Shown here: positions 33,942 through 44,330 of the stretch, in pieces
Numbering within the stretch: the stretch's first letter is position 1
Layout of the letters: every line of letters begins with the position of its first letter
Source of the DNA: Tetragonia tetragonoides
Lineage: Eukaryota; Streptophyta; Magnoliopsida; Caryophyllales; Aizoaceae
Direction of reading: 5' to 3'
Length of the DNA stretch: 64,000 nucleotides
Assembly (NCBI GenBank): GCA_038025085.1
Contig: CM076144.1
Location: 45,982,001-46,046,000, forward strand
Made by a program: the position numbers and the translations under genes
The notes under the pieces: generated by a model
What the model was told of the DNA's origin: nothing
Seen by the model: the letters and a program-made list of their open reading frames with translations, nothing else
Databases searched by the model: none

Positions 33942-34309
33942 TGCTACAACAATAGCCATTTTATGCTACACTATAATTGTAGGTTGACTCATTAGGATTG
34001 AGGTACACTTTCAAATGGGTTTCCTTATATTGATAACTATTTATCTCACCCCTTTTTAGTATTATTTTTCTCTAATCAATATATATATATAGTTTAGTAA
34101 TAATGAATTTAACTACATTTGAAAGAAAACAAAAGTTAAAAAGTTTTGAATTAAGATTTTTTTATATTTAAAATAAACTAAAATCAAGGTTGGTGAGTTA
34201 GTCAAGTTGGCTACATCTAGATGTAGCCAAGATTGCCCAAGAACCATTAGCGAATAAGGGGATGTCATTGGGTAGATTTGGGAATAGACATAAAGGTCTG
34301 AATTATTAT

Positions 34310-34373
34310 GTGAATTGCTATTTACCGTCCAAAATTACTACCTACCGCCCCTAGAAATTCCAATTTTGCCCTT
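34310..34373 (+). repeat. Left terminal inverted repeat of the MULE
   Basis: Pairs with 40600-40664. Shared core: CTATTTACCG, then TTACTACCTACCGCCCC and TAGAAATTCCAATTTTGCCC. The outermost 9 bases are poorly matched. Confidence 0.88.
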
Positions 34374-34377
34374 CACT

Positions 34378-34640
34378 CATCCTCACTCATCACTCATCCT
34401 CACTCATCACTCATCCTCACTCAAACTCATCCTCACTCAAAGCAAAACCACATCCTCACTCATCACTCATCCTCACTCAAACTCATCCTCACTCAAAGCA
34501 AAACCACATCCTCACTCATCACTCATCCTCACTCATACTCATCCTCACTCAAACTCATCCTCACTCAAAGCAAAACCACCACCACCACCACTCACGGCAA
34601 AACCACCACCACTCACGGCAAAACCACCACCACACCATCA
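34378..34640 (+). repeat. TCACTCATCC-type minisatellite in the MULE leader
   Basis: Repeated TCACTCATCC and ACTCAAAGCAAAACCAC units between the left repeat and the first ATG of the PMD gene. The right terminus has only a hint of it (TCACTCATCC once, read inward). Probably untranslated leader; expanded on this side only. Confidence 0.8.
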
Positions 34641-34648
34641 CAACGGAA

Positions 34649-35083
34649 ATGTCAGGGGCTAGCGGCAGCGGCAGAGGCGGCGACGGGGACGGAGGCGGCG
34701 AGCATAGCGGCGCGGGGGTATACATTCGAATTTTTTTTCCTTTATTTACTCTAATTTGCTTTGATTTTTACGAAATGTGTTGATATAGGAGTGTTTTTAT
34801 TCGCGGTTTATAGACAATTGAACTGAATTTGTGTTGTTTGAAGTTTAGTTGATTGATTTGTGAATTTTCGAGTTCGGAGTAGAGTCGGGCGTCTGTAATA
34901 GACGACTCACCCATGGGTGAGTCGAGATCGGCAGACGACTCACCCATGGGTGAGTCGAGATCGGCAGACGCCTCACTCATGGGTGAGGCGCCAGTCGCAG
35001 ACGACTCACCCATGGGTGAGGCGTCTGTAACAGACGCCCGAGACAATTATTATTTTTATTATTATTTATTATTATTATTATTA

Positions 35084-35119
<36 letters not shown>

Positions 35120-37160
35120 GTTATTATTATTTGTTATTACAATTATTATTAGTTGTCAATTATTATTTTAATTGTTTATTACTGATTATTGTTTAATTAA
35201 TTAAAAATGTGAAATGATAGAGGGGAGGAGCCGGTAAATCGGTGCCGAGGTTATTCAGTGAACTAGCTGGTTCAGGACCGCGTCACACGAGGACGCACGG
35301 GATTGATGCCTCTGTACGGAGACAGAGAGAGGCAGTTCGGATGAGGGAGATGACTGCTGAGCAACACGATTACGAAACTAGCGATTTCTACTCCGGGGAT
35401 CAGTCCATGGACGATGATCAGAATGGCGTCGAATCATCCTCAGATTGGCGCGTGGTGAAGGGCAGAGGCGGTAGGTTTGTTAGTATTGGGTCGTCCAGTA
35501 CTAGCAAACGATCTAGAGCGGAGGACGACACTACGTGGCTTGTTACAGGGGCTGTGCCCTGTGGGCCGGCGGATGATAGCGTCATACCGAGCTTCCTGGG
35601 CCACGTAGCGTCTCGTATGTGGAAGGGAGAGACGAGGGGTCTCTTGAAGTGTCAGAACCGATTCAGTGTCTGTCAGCGGCTGAGTGAGTGGCGAGCGGAG
35701 ATGTCGGCCGAGGTGAGGGCCCAGATCGAGGGGACTGGGTTATCACACCTTACAGACATTATGTTCAGACATATTGACTTCCCCCTGATATCTGCATTCG
35801 TTGAAAGATGGCAGCCGGATACGAACTCGTTCCACATGCCGTTCGCAGAGATGACGATCATGTTGCATGATGTATGGCATATTCTTCGGATTCCTGTAGA
35901 GGGACAGCTCGTTTCCAGTGAGGGACGGGATGGGCAGCTACAGGCGACGGCCATGGAGGTTCTCGGGGTCACCCGAGATGAACTGATGTTTAGCTACTGG
36001 CAGGGCGGTGGGGTCCTCACGGAGTCGATTTTTGACCTTTGCCGAGTGGATGACCGAATGGAGGACATCCAGGCGATAGCTTGGATGTGGTTACTTATTG
36101 GATCCACCTTGTTTGTCGACAAGAGTGGTAACCGTATTAGACCCTCCTGCGTGATGGAGGTGAGGGACGGTGTCGGAACGGCGCATCAGTTCTCTTGGGG
36201 ATCTGCTGCCCTCGCCTTCCTATATCGTCAGCTCGGTATAGCTAGTCGGGGGGATTCTCAGGGCATTTGCGGATGCCTAACTCTCCTCCAGGCATGGATA
36301 TACGAGTACTTTCCCTGCTTCCGACCTCATCGGGAGCGGATGGTTGTCGGGGACGGCGAGGCTCCCCGTGCGTGCGTATGGAGTGCCCAGGCTGAAGGCA
36401 AGGACGTGGGTCGACTGTGCTCCTTACGTAGACGCTTGGATCAGCTGCGAGCGTCAGAGGTACGTCATGCAGTTATCAGTGTTCATGATTTATTTCGTCG
36501 TTTGCTATGTTTTTTTTACTTCACCGTAACTTGAACATTTCTACGTAGGTGGTGTGGCTGCCGTACGATTCTGACCCGGTTGCATCTGTACCGAGGACTG
36601 TATTCATGGGGTGGCTACGGTATCGGGAGATTATCGAACCGTACATGCCTGGTCGTTGTTTACGACAAATCGGGTACGTACAGAGTATCCCTTTCCCGAT
36701 CACTAGGCCAGAGAAAGCGATCAGGTCATGGAGTAGTCGTTCGTACAAGGTTGTCTACCCCGTACGAGTATCATCTGATGCCTGGCGTATGTTCCCGGGA
36801 TGTTACATTCTTGGTCTCCATGGGTTTCAGGCATCCACGTCAGATCCCACAGCATGTACGGATGACTACCTCGCATGGTACTACCGTCACTCCCACCCTC
36901 TGCTGATACGTGACGATGCAGCACCTGGATTTGTGATTCCTCCACGATCCAACAGTGATTATGTAAGTGATTAACTAAAATATATATTTTTTTACGTATT
37001 ACATATCTCTGAACTCACACTCATTGTTACTTTTTTGCAGTGGGTGAATCGTCTAGCCGTCGCAGCTGAGTCTTTCATTAGTTTGATTCCTCCGGAGCAA
37101 GCGGAAGGTTCTCGATCGATTATGGAGGAGTATATGAGAGATTGGCGGGCTGCCAAATGA
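34649..37160 (+). CDS. Plant mobile domain (PMD) protein carried by the MULE
   Basis: Proposed exons 34649-34717, 35221-36459, 36549-36962 and 37041-37160, all with GT/AG introns in phase 0, giving 613 residues. Exon 1 encodes a Gly/Ser-rich start (MSGASGSGRGGDGDGG). An acidic, Ser-rich region follows. From about residue 165 to the end lies the PMD (DUF1985/MAIN-like group): DIMFRHIDFPLISAFVERW, FHMPFAEMTIMLHDVWHILR, then WVNRLAVAAESF. Cellular PMD proteins MAIN and MAIL1 help control transposon silencing in Arabidopsis; PMDs are also carried by transposons. A counter-silencing or DNA-related role for this copy is an inference. The long ORF upstream of exon 2 begins with GTG, not ATG, which is why a separate first exon is proposed. 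That exon is less certain than the rest. Confidence 0.82.
34883..35040. repeat. Left palindrome array (4 units, 33-bp period)
   Basis: CCATGG (TCATGG in the third unit) starts at 34911, 34944, 34977 and 35010, exactly 33 bp apart. Each is the centre of a palindrome such as CTCACCCATGGGTGAG extended by GACGA/TCGTC or GACGCC-type arms. The array lies in the proposed first intron of the PMD gene and is bordered by a hairpin GGCGTCTGTAACAGACGCC. Confidence 0.9.
35044..35150. repeat. (ATT)n microsatellite
   Basis: Interrupted run of ATT triplets inside the proposed first intron of the PMD gene. Confidence 0.9.
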
Positions 37161-37397
37161 TGTATTGACCCTAGATGACTTTGTTATATATTTATATAAG
37201 AGTTTCATTGTTATTGTTATTTATTTGTGTTATTGTAATTTGTTGTTTCTTATTCACCTTTTTTGTGATTCTTGTAATTTGTTGTTTTATTTACCTCCAA
37301 TAATCACGAAAAAATATAACATGCAAAATATAACAATCACACAAAAATGTGACAATGATATAAGTAGAAAAATATAACAATCACGCAAAACATTCAA

Positions 37398-40300
37398 TTA
37401 CGTCGACCTCGCTAAACGATCCCAATGTGCTCTTCGCCTAACATACATTTGCTCCCAACCAGCGACACTATCAGAACGGGAAGTAAACCATGCTGCGCAT
37501 ATCGGAGGAACAGGGAAATTTGAGGCTAAATTCAGACGAATATAATGCATGTACGAATCACCTAAATGAGCTATGACAATTTTCCTACTTGGACGTGTAG
37601 CAGTCGAAGGTGCTTGCAACGGTAGCACTGTGTAACAAGCATATAACCCCCTTTCGCTGCCGTATCCGAATAACATAATCGCTGCATTGAAGAGGTTGGC
37701 AATCGGGAACAAATCCTCAAGTACTATCATCCAGTGATCATCGTTACACGCACCTCCGTCCCACATAATATGGCGGTAACCAGCGTCGACCCCGTAAACG
37801 TATATGTTTTCGTACAATGCTCGGTTAGCTAAGAGTTCGTTTGCAATGCAAACTCTCGTCAATCGCCATTGCTCTTGGTCTCCGAAAATGTAGTCCGCAA
37901 TGACACGGAAACCGCAATTACCATCCCCAACCACATCGAGATATCCTTCAATGAAAGGTATGATGATTCCCGAAATTTTGTTAACATGATAGGATTCAGT
38001 GATATCTATTCCGTGTCCAGCTGCAAGACAATATAATAGAATTCAGTGATATATATTCCGTATCTATTCATTAATAGTACTTATCAAAAAGTAATTAACA
38101 ACATTATGTACATGTTAATAAATTATGGGTTTTCATACCAGTACTCCGCACGACGTTACTCGATGAGGATGAGGTACGACCACGCCCGCGGCTCGAACTG
38201 GATGACCTAGGGCGACCACGACCCCTCTGGGAGTACTCCCATGAACTAGGATCACGTCTGGTAGAGGAACTCCCTCTCGGTCGACCTCTGAATGTCGTGT
38301 TCGCTTCCGGCTCGACGTAACTCGCTTCCTCAGGATGAAGCTGCTCATTCATAAGGACAGATATGTTGCGCACAACTGCCCGGTCGCTTGAGTTAACCTC
38401 GTCGACCAGAGAGTGAAAGTATCGATGGTCCTCAGATGGATGCTCAGTCATGTCAAGCGTAGCTATCTCCACTGCATCACTAATAACGAGTGTTCGCCAA
38501 AATTTGTGGACACTATTCAAGCTAATTGGCGTGCCCGTATCCGTGGCCGTTTTCAACTCACACGCACACGGGATCTGATGAGTGGATCTCAATACACAAC
38601 CGCAACGATCAAATACTTGGTGACTCAATTCTCTCATCCTCTTCAGCTCATTCGATAATATTTCTAAGCAGTAATGGGAAACATACCCGGTCATATAGTT
38701 GAATGGGAAACCCGAGTACATCACACTTCTTCGTCTTCTGCACTCTTCAAGTGTGTACTTGATCTCAGTTATTTGTGACTCGATTGACTTGTTGACCTTG
38801 TTCCAAACATTGTCCAAAGCTCCAGTTGAGGAGTTCAACCACTGTTTTAGCGCGGCATGTGCACTCTCCACCCTGCAAGTCGTAGTGTTGCCAAGGTGTA
38901 GCACCTTATTCGTCCACGCAGCTACAAACATCTCTTTGTATCTCAACCAGGTCTCCTCTACATAGGATATCACGTGAGGGTAATTCTTCCAACTATCCTT
39001 CATCATACGCACTGCTCTATCGTACTCAGCTTCTGTGGAAGCTTCCATGATAAATTTCCACCTCCCGTTCTTGAACCTCTGCGCGGCAAGCTTATCTTTT
39101 CCACAAAGTCTGTACACTTTGTCTTCAACGACTTTGTTAATGTGCCATGTACAGAGCAAATGGGCACTCTCGGGAAATATCTCTCTAATAGGTGTCATCA
39201 ACCCTAGCTCACGATCGGTCAAAATTGCTGTTGGGTGTACATCATTTCCAATAAGCATCCTCAACTTATCTAAGACCCACGCATAGCTTGCCTCAGTCTC
39301 ATCCTTCATAATGGCATAAGCTATGAGGAAGTTCTTATTGCTTGGAGTCATCCCCACTATCTCAAGAAACGGCATCTTATACTTGTTTGTTTTGTACGTG
39401 GAATCTAAGCCAATCAACCAAGGAAAAGACCGAAGTAACTGAATTGATGTAGGGTGTGCCATGAACACGTGAGTTACCTCATTAGTAGCTCGGTCGGCTC
39501 TTGTCCAATGTACGTACTTATTCTCCACAGCTAAATGATGAAACTGACCAATGACATCTCTCTCTTCAAAATCAAGTTTCCTTATACGATCTCTGTAGTT
39601 GTACACATGCCGTCTAGTTGCATTGTCCTCGGGAAATTTTTCCTTAATAGCGGCCAAGATAGCACATGGCTTTGTTTGTGCCGAAGTCATGTCACGAACG
39701 AGTTGCTTTGACCCAGGACTAAGACCACTCATCTGACGATATCCCTCAGGAAACACAGCAAAGTCATGGTTGTGCGTACCCCTAATCCAAGGCAATGTGA
39801 CAATCATCCAACTACTGGACCCATACACTTGCTGAGCTCTTAACTGGAACGTACATTTACAAGCCTTTGTTTTCGAATTCTTCCGAGCAGCAGTATCTAA
39901 GTCTCTTAATTCCCCTCTGTAGCGTTCACCTCGATTGCATCTTAACAATTTTACGCTTCCATTCTTCTTGTGTGACGAAATTATCAACTCAAACCCGATA
40001 GTAAGGGCAATTTGTTTTGCCCAATTAATTGCATCTGTATCACTATCAAATAACTCATCAGTGACGAAATGCGTACTGTAATCAACACCATCACCACCGA
40101 ACCGCTCCAAAGGAACCTAACGAAAACAACGAAAACAATGTTTAGCTTAATCTTAAATTCAAACGTCTATCAAAACCGACTGAACCAAGGTTACAGGCGT
40201 CTGAAATTTACGCGTGGACCATGGAAGAAACGGAAATTACGGACGCCTCGGCCATGGTCGAGGCGTAAATCTCAGACGCCTGAACCATGGTCTAGGCGTC

Positions 40301-40487
40301 CGTGATTGACGCCTAAACCATGGTGAAGACGTCCGTGATTTACGGCCCGTCCATGGTCTAGGCGGAAATTTCAGACGCCTCGTCCATGGACTGGTCGTAA
40401 AACACGGACGCCCGTGCAAAAAAAATGCGCAAAAAAAAAAATTACCTCCGCCACCGTCGACGGCACTTCCTGGTCGCCGGCAGACAT
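37398..40487 (-). CDS. MULE transposase fused to an OTU-like protease domain
   Basis: Proposed exons 40446-40487, 38139-40116 and 37398-38020 (introns GT/AG), giving 880 residues. Exon 1 encodes MSAGDQEVPSTVAE. The middle exon is a MuDR/FAR1-type transposase: zinc-binding DNA-recognition segment (residues about 60-140), then the DDE core with Asp252 (LIGLDSTYK), Asp315 (ILTDRELG) and Glu431 (CRVESAHAALK), the CTWHINK motif, and a SWIM-like zinc finger (CGC near 519, CAC near 531, with Cys where His is usual). An RG/RS-rich linker follows (about 630-670). Splicing out 38021-38138 joins it in frame to an OTU-like domain with Asp706 and Cys709 in VVGDGNCGFR and a candidate His832 in MHYIRLNL. 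If the intron is retained the protein ends 8 residues later without OTU. OTU proteases usually cleave ubiquitin chains; activity here is an inference. Confidence 0.85.
40195..40412. repeat. Right palindrome array (6 units, 33-bp period)
   Basis: CCATGG starts at 40219, 40252, 40285, 40318, 40351 and 40384, exactly 33 bp apart. Typical unit: GACGCCT, three bases, CCATGG, three bases, AGGCGTC. It lies in the first intron (40117-40445) of the transposase gene. Core, arms and period match the left array. Confidence 0.9.
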
Positions 40488-40599
40488 CCGCGGTCGTTGC
40501 TTGAGTGAATGTTGATGAAAGTTGGGTATGAGAGTGGGTGGTAGAGAGGGAGAATTGGTGTGAGAGTTAGAGAGGGAGAGGATGAGTGAAAATGTGTAA

Positions 40600-40664
40600 A
40601 AGGGCAAAATTGGAATTTCTAGGGGCGGTAGGTAGTAATTTGGTGGCGGTAAATAGTAACACCC
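40600..40664 (-). repeat. Right terminal inverted repeat of the MULE
   Basis: Inverted match to 34310-34373 with one indel and a few substitutions. Confidence 0.88.
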
Positions 40665-40672
40665 ATTATTAT

Positions 40673-41370
40673 ACTGTCCCTTTTCTCCACCTATTTCTTG
40701 TTCTCAACCAAACCCTTGCTAGTAAGTTAGTGAATTACTCCCTCTGTCTCAAATTTATCTTTACATTGGACTTTTTCAAATTTTGACCATTTATTTGTAA
40801 AAAGTTACAAAGTTTTACAATGTGAAAATAGTATTGCTAGATTCATTTTAAATAGTATTTTCAAAATATCATCTTATTATAAGTTCTATAATTATGAAAT
40901 CATAAATATTCATGGTCAAAGTAGTGTCTTAGAGACCGTAAAAAGTCCAATATAAAGATAAATTTGAGACGGATGGAGTAACTACTAGCATGATTCCTGA
41001 CTAATTCCTACTTCCCACTTATATATACCAAACAAGGGACCGGCAATCACGCCTAATTCTCAACAACCAACATGATTCAGTATTTTTTGGTTTTGGTTAG
41101 TGGTAATAAGTAAGTACTTTTCTGAAACTATGTGTTATTTTCTTAAAACATCTACTTTTGCTATTTGCTTAGATGCTGCCAAGGACAACTCATAATCAAC
41201 AACCACCACAAACAGAGCCATCTGAGGTAATGGCAATCTTCACACGCCATGTCAAGCAAACATGCCAAGTCTTTGTTAATAAGACATGTTTTAGGCACAT
41301 TACATAAATGCATCATAGAACAAAACAAAATAGTGTAGTGGTTTTTCTTTCTTGTTTATCTATTGAAATC
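40673..41370. repeat. Second copy of the UGT 3' flank block, right part
   Basis: Continues the duplicated block after the MULE insertion and matches about 30306-30994, including the Stowaway copy and the shared UGT 3' flank. Confidence 0.88.
40738..40978. mobile_element. Stowaway MITE, copy 2
   Basis: Duplicate of 30373-30613, flanked by TA; begins CTCCCTCTGTCTCAAATTTA. Confidence 0.8.
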
Positions 41371-42165
41371 TGTTGGGGAAAGCACACAAATATACAAGTG
41401 GAAGCATAAAAACTTTTTCCCTGATTGTGATGCAAAGATGAGCAATAACCAATTCAAGCAACCAAACAATATTGAACCAAAATGACAGCAGCAAATGGAA
41501 CTATAAATCAGCCCAAAAAACAGTAAATAAACAAGGAGACGCAAGGATTTACGTGGAAACCCCGATGTGGGGAAAAAACCACGGGACCGTTAACAAACGG
41601 TACCAAAACCTCCACTAATCAACAAATTAACAAGTGAGTACAACAATAGTTCTTCCCTAGATCAACTAGAGGTATTCACAATCATCAAGGATCAACCTTG
41701 GCACAACAAGTCTCCCAAATCATCACCCAAAAGAGTGGAAATACAATTTCGTATAAAATAAGAGCTCAATTTAGAAAACTGACTTAGAGAGCTCCAAATA
41801 AAATTCTGACCGTTGGATTTGAAGAGGGGGGTGTCAGGAACAACGTGATAAAATCTCGCGACGATCGGAGTTCGTTTGGTCGTCGATCGGGGCGAATTTC
41901 TGGGCTGCCAGCATCAAAATTCGTGGGTGGCTCCTCTTCTCTCTCTCCTCTTCACTTCTAGACTTTTCTCCTAATTTTGTGAGTGTCTAGGCTTTCTCTC
42001 TCTTGCACTCAGCCCTTCTAACCTTTTAGCTTATAAGGGAAGCCACTTGAGAGTGAATATACGAAATTGCCCTTCACTTAAACATCATATGGATAACCCA
42101 TATGGTAAGCAAATATAACCCAGATTAATTGGGCTCTTTCTCCATGTAGGAGGGATACTCCAACA
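41371..42165 (-). mobile_element. Solo LTR inside a UGT pseudogene
   Basis: 795 bp with ends TGTTGGGGAAAG...CTCCAACA and flanking duplication AAATC (41366-41370 and 42166-42170). No internal retroelement sequence, so it is a solo LTR. The paralogous LTR at 30995-31791 still has part of its element. Confidence 0.9.
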
Positions 42166-42340
42166 AAATCTAGCTCCATTTGTCAAATAATCAACAAGCT
42201 CACCATTGTAATGATCCTCATGCAGCCCCTGATTACCAAATATCTCTTCAGCCTGTGTGTAGCTCAATCTCTGATCTGATCCTCAGTGCTTCATCCCCAA
42301 GCATGGCTCGTCTCAGTGCGTCAGCTATGTCATTTCTGGA
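42166..42340 (-). pseudogene. UGT91-like C-terminal remnant
   Basis: Matches the last 55-60 codons of the intact UGT genes (27434-27600) with small frame-breaking changes. The final bases including the stop region lie beyond the solo LTR at 41355-41370. The rest of the gene is gone. Confidence 0.88.
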
Positions 42341-43168
42341 GGTATTCGCTGTTCTATGATTACTGTCCTCTAGATAAGCTTCGGAATAATCATGTAGAAT
42401 GAAGAAAGCTTTGATGTTTATTTTTCAGAAGAAAGACATGCTTCATGAACTGGGGTTGAGTGCAACTCAAATAATATAAGCTCAAATGGCTACAATATCC
42501 ATTAGAAAAGCAAAACTAATTAACACAAGCAGAAACATTCCAAAGAAATTGTTGTCCACCATTATTTTAGGGTATAAGAAAAGCAACATATAGCAAGCCT
42601 TAAGTCAGTGATTGCCTTGATGTAGTTCATAACCGAAAATCCTGTGTGTAGTCCACCAAAACCAGAGGTAAGCTTGAGCTTACATAAACCTCTTTATTTG
42701 GAAATTGTATCATATATAGACCGGACCGGACCATAACCCGGTTTGGCCGGTCCAAAAGCACGGCTAGTCTTGACCGGGACGGGACGGGAGGACGGTTCAA
42801 CAGCTCTAGGCCCAATTTGCGAACCCCCGGCCCCAACAATGGAAGGGGCCCAAAAAATAAGAACAACATAGTATTAGTATACAGTATATGAAATGTTATT
42901 ACAGCAACAAATCATTAAAACATGATAGATTCACCAGATGCCGTTAATGTACTTTGACATGTTAAGTTTGCCACTGTATGTAAGGTTACACAATGTCAGA
43001 CCAATTTTATATTGATCACATGACATTGAAATTTAAAATATTAGGCCATGATAATTGGTGAATATTATTATAAGGATCATGTGACACAAATAAAAAAAAT
43101 CTTTGAGCAGACTGAACAGTCACGGATGATGGATTATGCTAGCTAGAAATGTCCATGGATGGTACTCC
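42341..43168. other. Gene-free region before knottin 2
   Basis: Contains a CCGG-rich patch at 42718-42850 resembling a small decayed transposon, then the AT-rich promoter region of knottin 2. No gene seen. Confidence 0.45.
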
Positions 43169-43175
43169 TATAAAT
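43169..43175 (+). promoter_or_regulatory. TATA box of knottin gene 2
   Basis: TATAAAT about 110 bp upstream of the ATG at 43281. Confidence 0.5.
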
Positions 43176-43280
43176 TAGGAAGAAAGCTATCATGTTAGAT
43201 ATCAGCCCTCCACTCGAAGACTAATTTTTAGCTGAATTAAGCTTTAATTTGATTTTCAATTTCAGTCATGATCGAATGCA

Positions 43281-43961
43281 ATGGGAGCTTTCGTCAAATT
43301 TGCTCTTGTTCTTCTGTTGGTTACTCTATCAGGTTTGCCCTCCACCAATCATAACTTTTGGTTCCCTAACATCTACATGCATCCCATTTTTATCGATAAT
43401 AATCATGTCCACGTACATATTAGCTAAATATTTATATGAACACCAGGCCTTGTGTGAGACCAACTCACAGAAAAATGGGGTCGCTATTTAGAATTGTAGC
43501 GGATCACTGACCACCGTCTTATAGATGTTTTTGTGTTATACAGTATGAAATTTTGAATATTGGTTCACCTTCTGCCCCTTTTATTTACATAAAATAAATT
43601 AGTAATATAATTATATTGATTCACTCATAAAAATCAACCTCCTCTAGATAGATTGCGTGAAAAAGAGAAATTTATGTATATAATTATATTGTAACAACTA
43701 ATTAAGTTTTCTTGATCAGCTCCGTCATTTGCAAGGACATCGTCGATAACAGTAGAGAGAGAACTTATTAAAGAAGTAGTAGAGGCGACTCTACAAGCAC
43801 ATGAAGCCGAAAAGGCGGTTACTCCATTGTTGCTTGGAAATGAGAAGCAAGGACTCAAAACATGTGCACCAGGAGGTGTCCCTTGCGATCCAACGATTCC
43901 AGGCTTTTGTTGCAGTGGCCTGCGTTGTACACGCTTTGTCTTTTTGACCTTCTGTGTTTGA
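43281..43961 (+). CDS. Alpha-amylase-inhibitor-like knottin precursor 2
   Basis: Two exons, 43281-43332 and 43720-43961, with a phase-1 GT/AG intron, giving 97 residues. The start MGAFVKFALVLLLVTL is a signal peptide aligned to MGASW of the gene at 3655-4350, and the intron sits at the same place. A shorter propeptide follows (APSFARTSS... to LLLGNEKQG). The C-terminal peptide has six cysteines as C-x6-C-x7-CC-x4-C-x8-C, 32 residues from the first Cys. The pattern again resembles the amaranth amylase inhibitor knottin, here beginning CAP, with a hydrophobic loop (RFVFLTF). The likely role is a secreted defence peptide; the target enzyme is unknown. The overlapping ATG at 43268 is out of frame with the signal peptide and is not used. 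Confidence 0.85.
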
Positions 43962-44145
43962 GTTGAGCGGGAGCCCTCATTTTATGAGCAATTTAATCTC
44001 TCCTTAATTAACTTCATCCATATTAAGTATGCCTCGTCCAATAAGAACTTCTAGCAAAAAAAGGAGGGGATGATGCAATAGAATTAAGAGTCAATTTTAT
44101 CTTTGTGCAAGTGAGGCTTTTTTTTTTTTTTTTTTTTGTTGTATT

Positions 44146-44330
44146 CACTACGTCAGATTTGGGCAACAATAACGGTTCCATGCCTTGAACTATAACGCTT
44201 TTAAGCATTATATAGGCGGGTGTTATTGTTTGGGGAAGGGCAATAATAACGCTTATAAGCGTTATAGTTTCATACGGTTTAATAACGCTTTTTTAGGAGA
44301 CCCGTATGAAGCAGCTAAATGCTAACAGGT
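44146..44330. mobile_element. CACTA element end fragment
   Basis: Begins CACTACGTCAGATTTGGGC, a typical CACTA (En/Spm) terminus, followed by subterminal repeats such as TAACGCTTATAAGCGTTA in both orientations. The opposite end was not found. Confidence 0.6.

Larger units (their letters stand above)
32722..34080. repeat. Second copy of the F-box flank segment
   Basis: Near-identical to 21309-22662, in the same orientation. The left junction carries a short repeated caaaggactt filler and the right junction falls in an AT dinucleotide run (about 34078-34091), suggesting end-joining repair rather than transposition. Confidence 0.88.
34310..40664. mobile_element. Autonomous-looking MULE with PMD and transposase-OTU genes
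   Basis: Element of 6355 bp flanked by the 8-bp duplication ATTATTAT (34302-34309 and 40665-40672). Terminal inverted repeats are about 64 bp. The same flanking sequence without the insert is present near 30293-30320, an internal empty site. Two convergent spliced genes fill it: a plant-mobile-domain gene from the left and a transposase-OTU gene from the right, whose stops lie 237 bp apart. Both gene models have consistent splice phase and no stops, so the element is potentially able to move. Confidence 0.88.

Noticed and set aside
34883..35152. Repeat ORF (MGESRSADDSP-type, 11-residue units) as a protein
   Set aside because: A 33-bp repeat stays open in several frames on both strands, so open frames are expected. 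The exon model that skips it keeps phase. A coding use cannot be fully excluded.
40237..40419. Arg/Pro-rich repeat ORF
   Set aside because: Same reason: by-product of the 33-bp palindrome array.
1461..43961. A UGT-knottin biosynthetic gene cluster
   Set aside because: Knottins are ribosomal peptides and need no sugar transfer; no other pathway genes are present. Co-location is better explained by local duplication.
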